A stretch of DNA of 64,000 nucleotides from Chenopodium formosanum (taxonomy: Eukaryota; Streptophyta; Magnoliopsida; Caryophyllales; Amaranthaceae), in contig CM044869.1 of the NCBI GenBank assembly GCA_024500155.1, forward strand, positions 32,052,501 to 32,116,500, read 5' to 3'. The notes beneath the pieces were generated by a model. It had not been told where the DNA came from. It saw only the letters and a list, made by a program, of their open reading frames with translations, and made no database searches. Shown here one piece after another: positions 54,906 to 64,000 of the stretch. Position 1 is the first letter of the stretch. Every line of letters starts with the position of its first letter. The position numbers were made by a program, and so were the translations under genes.

Positions 54906-56139
54906 TTAGAGGTTACGTTACAAGATTAGTTCTTAGTTATAGTCCAAGGTTTCCAACACCAGGTTACCTATGGTTTGTAACGATGGCTAGCTTGGATAAT
55001 CTCTAGTTAGACAGCGAGACTTGAACGCATAATATCTTCCTTTTTCACAAAAGTAAAAACCAAACAAGCAACATTGCATCACGCATAATCATAGCACACT
55101 TTAAACATTGGGGATTGGCTCATTGACTAGGGGTTGCCAACACTAGGCTTTTATCATGAAATCAATAACAATCATCGCACCCATATCGCCAACAAAATGT
55201 TGGGAGGGCTATGTCATGGGTCAACACGTTGAGTGATTGGTTCGTGCATCGTCTCTTAAGATATGGTACCCTTGGACACCCAAGCCTTGACCTTAGAATG
55301 ACATTGAATTCTTTGACGGTTCCTTTTATGTGCTTATGTGACTACATGAATATGTGCTTGTATGCTTCGTATCTAATCTAATTCCAACTTGTTACCTAGA
55401 GACATTAAAAAAAAAATTCGCAAAAAAAATATGGTTTGACAAAAAAAAAAAGGTGGTTCGACAATAAAAAATAAAAAAATAAAAAAAATTTGCAATTTGA
55501 TTTTCGTAAAAAAAATAAAATAAAATAAAAAAAATTTATCGAATCTACCAGGTGGCACGCGCAACTGTCAAAGTTGCGCGCGCCCTCCAAGCGCAAGTTC
55601 AGAAGTTGCACGTGGCACGTCTGCGCAACTCTGTGTCTTGCGCGCGCCCACTGTTCAACGTTGACTTTGACTCGTTACGAGCAATATCATACGGAGAAAA
55701 TGATATTATCGCCTCAAGGTTAATCATTAAGTAGGTGCTAAAAATATCTCTTTGGCTAACAACGTTGTCTAACTTAGTTACTTTTACTTTAATCGTCTTT
55801 TTTTAGTTTGTTTTTTCTTTTTTTCAAAAAGTCCAAAAATATGTTTTTTATCGTTCATTTTGCGTTTTCACAAAAAAAAAATAATAAAAAAAAAACAGCA
55901 TGTGGCAGATGCTACTCTTGAAGTTGCACTTTCCACCTTAGCGTAAGACGGAAAATTGCACGCGATACTAATGTTGATTATGATGATTTGTTTACGAACT
56001 TTATAATTGAACTAATGACATTACTTCTTATGAGGTTCGTCATTAGAAGTTTGCATCCCTTAATAGGACGTCATCAATATGTTTATTCTTAAACGTGCCT
56101 ATTTTCCGTGTTCATCATTTTTTAGTTGTAATTGATCAA
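54906..56139 (+). other. Leader region of the Ogre-like element
   Basis: Long A/T-rich non-coding leader with A-rich runs (55405-55545). A second CpG-rich block (55555-55650; 'agttgcgcgcgccc') echoes the LTR island. Ogre elements have long leaders, sometimes with a short extra ORF; none is recognisable here. Confidence 0.55.
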
Positions 56140-57654
56140 TGATGGGCGTTAGAACGGTCGCACATTCCACACTCAATCAAACACATTTATTAGAAAACAC
56201 CCTACAAACCAAGCATAATGATAAGTAAGAGTTCGGTCCACAAGGAACGGGATATGGTTGCTAAAGATCTTAACACTTAAGCTAATTCGAAGTCTATGGT
56301 CAATTGGCGTTCGTCAAGTAAACAAACAAACTATGATTCTAAATCGATGGGTTAAAGACACTACGAAACGGGATCCACTCAACCAAGGCAATTAGGCAAA
56401 CGAGGAGTAAAATGTACAAGGTATAGCAAGGACAATATGTAAAATCGACCTCATGCAATTAGAAAACAACTCACACTACTAAACTTAGATTCCTCGTTAG
56501 TCTAGCAATAGATGATACATAATCAAATTGCAATAAGTAATGACATACTCAATTTACATTCCCATGTTAAACTAAGCATATCATGCTATCAAGCTCCTAA
56601 GTCAAGGGTAGCTAATCCTATCATGAAGAACTAACAAGCAATCTCATATAATGAATTTAATTGCAATACAAACATCAATGCTTCTCCCACATTTGCATAA
56701 TTAACCCAAAAGGTTGAGCTTCACCCAACCCCTAGCAAAAAGACTACTCACAACTCATGTTTATTAACATGCATACAAGTATTAGGGTTCTAACTTCTTC
56801 AATAATTGGGGAAAAGTGATTAACAATTGAAATAACTATCATCCAATAACAAATTATCAAGAACCAAGAAGATTTAAATATCATGCAAGCACAAATAAAA
56901 TCAGAAATTGAATGGAGGAAAGTAGAAGGAAATTACTAATTGAAGCTTGGAAATGTTGAATACAGAGTGCCAATTCTTGAGGATGAATCTTGAAACCAAC
57001 TATTACAATGATTAATTTGGTGAAAACTAAGCTAAATTAATGTTTCAAACTAAGAGGAGTTTCTAAAAACTAGGCTATTTCTGTCTCTCCTACAAATGAA
57101 GTAAAGGGGAAGTATTTATACTCCCCGAAACACATAGGGAAATCCGTCAAAAGAAAACAGATTCATAGCGAAGGAGCGCCCGCTCCACCTGAGGAGCGCC
57201 CGCTCTAGATTGTTGCACGCCCTCTCCAGCTGTCTTCAGAATACAAGCAGTTTTGAATGTTTGGGGAGGAGCGCCCGCTCCTCACATGGTGCACTTGGCA
57301 GTAAGTTTGCAGGAAGTTTGGAGCGCCCGCTCCTGACAGGTGCACGCCCGCTCCTCACAGGGTGCACTTGGCAGTAAGTTTGCAGGAAGTTTGGAGCACC
57401 CTCTCTTGAGAGGTGCACGCCCGCTCCAGCAGGAGCGGGCTCTCCTTTCTCTAATTTTCTTGCCTAGACAAAATCCATGCATCGAATGTTTGTCAAACTG
57501 AATCAATAAACCTGCAAAACATGGACAAACACAAACCAAGGAGGGGCAAGGCCGAGATAAAACATTTTCATTCAAAACGGGTTAGAAAGAGGGGAAATGA
57601 ATGCAAAACCGGGTTTAAATTAACACAATAAGTGGTCAAATAAACCACTTATCA
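56140..57654 (-). mobile_element. Solo LTR 1 (Athila-like)
   Basis: 1,515 bp, TGATGGGCG...CACTTATCA, flanked by a perfect ATCAA duplication (56135-56139, 57655-57659) and with no internal element sequence. 'agttcggtccacaaggaacg' near the left end resembles the reverse-oriented U5 end of the Athila LTRs ('gtctgggtcgaacccaagg'). TATA on the - strand (57113-57121), with a GC-rich island upstream. Produced by recombination between two LTRs. Confidence 0.9.
57169..57445 (-). repeat. GC-rich island of solo LTR 1
   Basis: GGAGCGCCCGCTCC and close variants occur about eight times. A 72-74-bp unit containing 'gtgcacttggcagtaagttt' and 'gcaggaagtttggagc' is present twice (57290, 57360). Each core can form a small hairpin. 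Confidence 0.85.
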
Positions 57655-57659
57655 ATCAA

Positions 57660-58379
57660 CCTTGATTTAAGAGTATAGTTTATTTACCTCTTCTATGGTT
57701 TAAAAAGAAAATCCCGAGAACCTTACTTGGGATGGTTGCCTCACAAAAAAAAAGAGAAATAGAACGAAAAAAAAAGAAGAAAAAATCGTTCTTTAAAAAA
57801 AAAAAAAAGAGAAAATAATTTAATTATTTCTTGGATTTTACTTTCGGAGGCCATCATTCTTTTTAAACAAATAGTAATATATTATCCTTTAAAGATGAGC
57901 AATAAGAGAATCATAATTATAAAAAAAAAAACAATATAGATCTCTATTGTAATCTAAATGATCAACAAACACCATAGTATATTAGATCATTTTAAGGAGT
58001 CTGTTCGGGTCGATTAATATTTCTAAAAATTTGATGAGCACTTTCAATCCAACTTTCTCTTCTTTCTCTTCTATCTTTTTCGAAAAAAATTCATTTAAAG
58101 TAATATCCTTAGATGATTACCTTGTTGAAGTCAACACAAATCATGACATTCCATTAATGATTGTTCGTGAATTTTTTTTTTCACATTCTTTATCAACAAA
58201 CTTGCTTGAAGTGAATTTGTATTACAAGGATTAAAAAAAGAGGAAATAAAAACAATCATTTTGACTTTGGTTCATTGTCTGAATGCTTGGCAGAAAAGAT
58301 TTAAGTGAACGCGCTCAATTTCTCGTGATACACATTACTAGGTCATATTCCACATTCGCGTACTAGTCCAATCAGGGGT
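57660..58379 (+). other. Ogre-like leader, continued
   Basis: A-rich sequence with no recognisable coding potential. Runs 'aaaaaaaaagag' at 57745-57820. Confidence 0.5.
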
Positions 58380-59118
58380 GACAAAGCAGTATTGGAGAAA
58401 CTTAGACAGGAACTCCAAAACCTAAAGGCCCTACGAGAAGAAGAAGCCCAATTAAAGGCTCATGAAAAAAAAAAAAGCAGAAAAGGCTAAAATAAAAGCA
58501 GAAAAAGAAAAAGAAAATATTCTGCAAGAAAAAAGCAAGAGCCAAAAGACTAGAGGCCTTGGAGAAACTTGTCCTTCAAGCTAGCTCAGGGACTAAGTAC
58601 TTCAATTATGAGCTCGCACAACAACCTTTAAGGTTACAAACTATCCTAGGACTCACATGAGCTTTATTGGAATTATGGCATTGAAAGGGGTTGAGCAAAG
58701 GTTATATGCATGTACTTTTCCTCTTTCATTGGACCCAACTGCTAGATCATGGTTTTATAACCTCGATGCAAAACAAACTTCCACTTGAAGTGACGTTGTA
58801 AAAGAGTTTTTAACCCAATATGGAGATAACATCGAGCTCACAACTACCTTGCGCGATCTTGAATTGCTTAAGCAAGGGGAAAAGAAAGGCTTCATTGACT
58901 TCTTTTCCAGGTGTTGATCAAAGGTTGCTCTTATTTTACAAAGACCTCCGGATCATGAACTCGTCCCAAAGTTCATAAACAATATGTCTCCACCATACAA
59001 GTGCCATTTACAATACCTTGGTTTAGACACATTTCAAAAGGTCTATACCGTGGGAACAATAATTGAAAGAGACTTGATAAATGAAACCATGAATCATATA
59101 GATGGACTAGATTTTTAG
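58380..59118 (+). pseudogene. Gag remnant of the Ogre-like element
   Basis: Starts with a charged coiled coil (VLEKLRQELQNLKALREEEA). After breaks near an A-run (58468-58480) it continues in one frame from about 58680 with the retrotransposon-gag core: LKGVEQRLYACTFPLSLDPT, ARSWFYNLDAKQ, VKEFLTQYGDN, TLRDLELLKQGEKKGFIDFF, then INNMSPPYKCHLQYLG and a terminal YTVGTIIERDL. Stops TGA at 58785 and 58914 interrupt it. The order and motifs fit Ogre/Tat-type gag. No knuckle or pol follows; the element is truncated after this point. Confidence 0.78.
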
Positions 59119-59666
59119 AGAAGATTTCACCTACGTCGGAAACGGACAAAGCTCAAAGATGCAATCTCAAGAAGTAGTCAACAATTCAAGATGTAGCACC
59201 CTAGGTCTTGTTTTGTTTCTTTCCTTTGTTTTTTATGATAGACTAAGAGATTCATGCTGTCGAATCTACTTATTTTGTACTCTCATTAATTAATGAATAA
59301 AAAAAATTATATTTTCAAGAACGTTTATCTTGTTCTCTTTTTCAATCTCTTTGTTGTTATTGGCTCAAGTTAAATGAAACATATACATACAAACAGGTAA
59401 TATAAAAAAGTCATACATACTCAACACTTTAAGAATCTTGATAAGCTTTGGCTTACTAGATTTATCGAATGAAAAGAGGCCCATCTTTGGCCCACAAAGA
59501 AAGGATATGATGATTTCACCAACACAGGAGGCAACTTGAAACTCCACAAAGATAATCCCATGTTCTTAACCTTAGAGAAAATCCATCTTTTGGCAGCCCT
59601 TTTGATCCTCATCAATTGAGCCTTAGTTATTCAACCTGCATTATTCCAAACCTTGGGATGGGAATG
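59119..59666. other. Sequence between Ogre-like gag and solo LTR 2
   Basis: No gene recognised. The expected protease and RT are absent, so a deletion must lie here. Confidence 0.5.
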
Positions 59667-61514
59667 TGATAAGTGACTTTTATGTCACTTTTAGGGTGTT
59701 TATTGAGTCGTATTCCGACTTATTTTCCAATAATTTCACCATTTTTATCCTTTATTTCTATTATTTTATTATTCTCATCTTTTATCCAATAATTTGATAG
59801 TGACATTTATGTCACTCCTAGGATAGTGTTTATGCCTTGTTTTAGCTTGTCTTATGGTGTTTTGGAGTTGTTTTGTTCAAATAATGCATGCATACATGTC
59901 TCGATGTGTTTTAAATGAAATCGCGTATATTCTTGAATGCTTGCCTTCATTGCGTGTTTGCACCGTTCCCTATACCTTATTGCTTCCCTTGGAGTTTGTG
60001 CTTAGGTATTTGAAGTCTTGGATTGCAAAGAAGAAGCCAAGGAAGCATGAGAGAAGAATCGAAGAAAGCAAGGTGCAAGGGCGCGTATAATGTGCGGGCG
60101 CGCAGCCTTGTGAGAACCCGCGCAAAACTAGCAAAATTGCAGAATCGAGGCAGAAAGTTTTGCGCGGCCTGTGCGCGACATGTGCGCGGGCGCACAGCCA
60201 CACCGCGCGGGCGCGCAGCCAGCAACACGGGCGAACACCCAAGCACAAGCCTCGCAACCCACAAATACGCGGGCGCGCAGCTACATTGCGCGGGCGCGCA
60301 GGGTGCTGCGAGGGAGCGCAGGCCGCTGCGAGGGCGCACAGACCGCTGCGAGGGCGCACGCGCGGGCGCACAGATCCTTGCGCGGGCGCACAACGGGTCC
60401 TGTTCTGCGTTTTTGCGCGATTCTTTATATATTGCGGGGCTTATTTTGTACGGGGGGATCTATTATGCTATCTTCTTAGTTAGTTTAGGAGAGCTTCTCT
60501 CTCTTAGGGTTAGATTAGATAATTTTTACAGAGATAAAGTAGATTATTGCTCAATTTCCTTTATTGTTTTCAATTTTGGTCAAGTTCATTTCAATCAAGC
60601 AATACTTTCAAGTTTTCATCTTTAATCAAGTTCATCTTTAGTAATCTCTAATCCTTTCCTTTAGCTTTATTTATTTGCTTTATTGTTGCTTATTTTTGTT
60701 AATCTTTTTAGTTCATCTAGTTATTATTGTTTTCATTGTTTTTAATCATGTTTTGTTTTGAGTTTCTTGAGTTTGTTTCTAGTATTGATTTTATGTTTAA
60801 TCTCATTTCTCTAGGCTAATCTTTTAGCTAGGGGAAGGGGGTGGAAAATATGTGTTGAATGTTGGATGAATGATGATGGTTGGATTGAATACATGCCTTA
60901 AATTGATGAAAGACATGATTTTTAATGGCTTGAGACTATTGTTGCACTTTATTTGATTGCCTTTTAGTTTAAATGCATGAAAATGATTTGAACTAGATTA
61001 AGATCACCTCTATTTTAATGATTGCATGAGAATGAGTTATTAAAATGGAGTTTTGTGTATTGTGCTTCTTTATTCTCTTGATTTGCTTGTGTCTAATAGG
61101 ATCCATAGAATTATCCTAGTTAGCATATACCTCTTTCATTGATTTGCCTAGACTATTGCATGAGAATGGGTTGTTTAGGTAGGATCTTGTGTTCTTTGGC
61201 ATGTTCTTCATGATAACTATCATTATTCCCCCTTTTCTTATCATGCTTGACACCCCCGTACCCTTAGCCTCGTTCTCTTTTGATTTTTATCTTCTTTATA
61301 TTTGCTTGTTTGTAGTCTTAGTGCTTTTTATCCAAAAACCAACAAAAATATTCCCCTTTTAACTCTTGCATTAGTGACATTGATGTTAAACGAGTGTGCT
61401 TCCTTAGTGGATCGACCCTTTACTTGCCACTAACTAGTTTAGTGTAAGTTTAGGCATTATAAATAATTAATTTGATTAGGGTTAATAGTTTAACGACCTA
61501 TCCTAGCCCGATCA
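59667..61514 (+). mobile_element. Solo LTR 2 (Athila-like)
   Basis: 1,848 bp, TGATAAGTGACTTTTATGTC...CCCGATCA, flanked by a perfect GAATG duplication (59662-59666, 61515-61519). The start resembles Athila 2 (TGATGAGTGTCATTTATGGC), and the U5 end has 'gtggatcgacccttta', like its 'gtggttcgactcggac'. TATA near 60425 ('ctttatatattg') lies just after the GC-rich island. No internal region remains. Confidence 0.9.
60083..60400 (+). repeat. GC-rich island of solo LTR 2
   Basis: About a dozen copies of GCGCGGGCGCGCAG and GCGAGGGCGCACAG at 16-30-bp spacing. Open frames across it are by-products of its composition. Confidence 0.88.
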
Positions 61515-61651
61515 GAATGGTGCAAAGAGATAATGAAAAATTGGGAAAACGAAACATAAGAGGGGGACACAAAGTTAGTCTAAACCTAAAAGGAAAGATC
61601 CAATGCAAAAGAAAGAAAAAAATCGTTCTAAACCCAAAACAAAACTTGTCA

Positions 61652-61683
<32 letters not shown>

Positions 61684-64000
61684 GAAAAAAAAGAGAGAGA
61701 GGACAAGGAAAAGGCACCTAATGTAGGAGTTGTCACACAAAGCAGAAAGGTTTTAATTTGAAAAGCACCAAAAGTAAGGGATTTTGGGAGTATACTTGAG
61801 CCTGTCCATTCTTCATAGCCCCAAGCCCAGCCACGTTACAACCTTGGAAAGACCCTCCTTGAGGTAGACCATAACCATGTACCAAAATCATTATTCCATG
61901 AAAATATGGCCAACCTTAAGCCTTTGCACATATGGACCTACTACTGAGTAGTCATAAAATGCATGACGAGTTGAGTTATGATTACAAAATCATATAAAAA
62001 AAATCCAACGATTTGGATGATTTGATAGCCATTGGCTTAATGACACCATTTTAGTAAAGCAATCGAATCAAACTAAATTCGATGTTTTCCATATCTTTTC
62101 CCAAGAAAAATGAGATGACTATCAATTTTTTTTTTTAAAAAAAAAACAACAATCATCTTATTTTCTTTTAATAATAGGGCTAATTATTACCAAGGTAATT
62201 CAAGTTCTATATACATTGCCTAGAAAGAAAAAGAACTAATATAATAAATTGATTTGACATATCGACAGCCTCGACGTCAACTTTAGATGTCTTTTACAAC
62301 TATTGAGCATTGGTCTTCTCACTTATCATGAGCAACTAATATGTCCGCCTACGTGGGATATCTCTATCTTCTCTAAGCGAGGAACATTGATTGAACATGA
62401 TCGTATATGAAAAAAGATCGTTATCACTATCACATGTATACTTCATTGTCGAGTCACCACGATGATTCAAATATTAAGTCAATAATCCTTGATTTTCGAA
62501 AACATGTCTAATTCTCTTTCTTTATTCTTCTATGGGAAAGTTGGATTCCCCTTCCTTTTTATACAAATCCGTCTTTTTTGTTCATTTCTTTTTTAGGGGG
62601 TAAGTCGGGATGATCCGTCCCATTTGGCAAATAAAATACTTGAAAAATAGTATAATTTTTTCGTTCTTTGCCTCAAACTGGGTGCTAAAAGGCCTGGACA
62701 TCCCCACTTCTCTCTATTTACAAATTTGAACACACTATTTATGCTGCGAAATCAATGTCATGCAAAGATTATTACGAACCATCTTAATAACTTTAAATGA
62801 TGAAGGGAAGAATACCACTTCCTATTATTTGACCAAGATAATTAATTATGTTACTTGATCAAACAATTCATGATAAACATATGCAATATTCCACAAATTA
62901 AAAGTACAAATGTTGGGGTTTCAAATAAACATGAGAAAAATCCCCTAGCATGTGTATACATGAATTGCAAAAGCCACCTAAGGTTACACTTGGGGGCTAC
63001 AAAAATATAGGTCTCGCCTCAAATTTCGTTTTGAAATAAGACCTTATTTTGGAAAGTGATTAGAATGATGTTATATATTATTCTAACACTCCAGCAAACC
63101 TAAGTTTGACAAACATTCACTTACAAACTACGGTGCTTATTTAATTGAAAGCACTTGCCTTTCAATTAGAAAAATATGACAATGATGACAAACACTAAAA
63201 AAAACATAAATAAAATCAGATATACGAAGATTTGCTCACATTTTCATATCTTTGTTGAAAAAAGTTGCAAATTACAACTTACCTTCATCAATCTTGGACA
63301 AAAAAAGTCACACTCAATTACGAGCTAGACTTTTCTTTCCATTTTCGGTCCAGTTTTGAAAATAATATGATTATGTATTTTGCCTACGTATTAGAAAAAG
63401 TTGCTTTTCAAACAAATTTTCGTTTAAATTATTGGTCCCTTGTCAAATTTTGAATTCTAGTTCGAAATAATATGTTTCTAACAAAAGATAGTATTCAAAA
63501 TTCCTTTCTGAATTTTTGTTTCTTTTTCTCAAATAAATAAATTTTCAGATTCTCAATAACCGTTTGGATAATACATGTATATACATAATTATTTCCAAAA
63601 GGAAGGAACTTAGATTCGACTTCTTCTTGACTCGAACTTGTTCTCGCTTAGTTCTCCAGCGAATATTGGCTTAGGGATGGTAAACGAACCACCTACAACA
63701 CCAAAATCAAAGATTGATAAGAACAAAGAAAATATTTGATGTTCTAAATCAACTTTGAGAATAAAAATCACCACAATGATCTTTACAAACGTTTAGACAT
63801 TAGGTAAGATGTACTAAACCTTAAACACAATTGTTTTTGGTTTGTAAACAAGCAAAGAACTAACTTGCTTTCTTGACCAAGACTTTCACTAAAATACAAA
63901 AGCCATGTCATTGTCCTAAATATCTCAAAAGCAAAAATAGGATATAGACATAGGTCCATCTCAATATCATGATTATATGAATGGCCTAAACAATAGCACG
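61515..64000. other. Right-hand end of window, no gene recognised
   Basis: Contains a long A tract (61651-61677) with an adjoining purine-rich run and a 'ccacgttacaaccttggaaa' stretch (61841-61860) of a type I associate with gypsy internal regions. The rest is A/T-rich with no recognisable domain. It may be further Ogre-like remnant, since it follows the solo LTR inserted in that element. Confidence 0.45.

Noticed and set aside
60023..60625. Arg/Ala-rich open frames on both strands
   Set aside because: By-product of the GC-rich repeat island of solo LTR 2; frames on both strands are open because TAA, TAG and TGA are rare there.
61472..61740. Lys-rich open frame around the A tract
   Set aside because: It is a translated homopolymer (61651-61677) with purine-rich flanks and no support as a gene.

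Overview
The window is plant nuclear DNA, almost certainly from a eudicot. Two things show this: nested Ty3/gypsy LTR retrotransposons of the Athila, Tat/Retand, Ogre-like and chromovirus (CRM-like) types, and the broken remains of one spliced host gene of the plant seed-type 'glucose and ribitol dehydrogenase' family. The Tat elements resemble Retand, first described in Silene, so Caryophyllales is possible, but this is a weak guess. I see no rRNA, tRNA or CRISPR array, and no intact host gene.

Layout. 1-7036: three Retand-like pieces (A, + strand, cut by the window edge; B, - strand, into which A is inserted; C, - strand) and a 1.85-kb non-autonomous CACTA transposon (4904-6756, TSD TAC). 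7037-21293: a complete but decayed 14.3-kb Athila element on the - strand (TSD TAGGG) inserted in Retand C, whose pol end reappears at 21299-21957. 21958-26880: a second Athila on the + strand, cut off inside its reverse transcriptase. 28083-31730: the dehydrogenase pseudogene, with three Stowaway-like MITEs in its last intron. 34150-52271: a CRM-like element flanked by a 424-bp direct duplication of host DNA. Its gag is split after codon 9 by a very young 12,036-bp Retand element (35341-47376, TSD CAAAC, LTRs differing at one base seen). 53640-64000: a decayed Ogre-like element (LTR, tRNA-Arg-type primer site, gag remnant), apparently the host of two solo LTRs with perfect 5-bp TSDs (56140-57654, ATCAA; 59667-61514, GAATG).

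How the parts work together. The young Retand carries gag-protease and RT-RNaseH-RNaseH-integrase in one - strand frame. They are separated by a TAG stop followed by CAATCA, which fits the tobamovirus-type readthrough context CARYYA, and then at once by a perfect 7-bp hairpin. The same stop, hexamer and stem are kept in the much older copy B at 1874-1901, so this looks like a real recoding signal and is the most interesting find. On the + strand the same element carries a four-exon antisense gene (36213-39026, 853 codons) with its own TATA box. It converges on pol, and a 33-bp tandem array lies between the two.

Other points: a CpG-rich repeat island sits just upstream of the TATA box in five unrelated large LTR families; paired GACACGTGTC palindromes with fixed spacing occur in all Retand LTRs; CAGRCG-type hexamers saturate the young Retand; and the CRM-like insertion looks like a repair product rather than normal integration.
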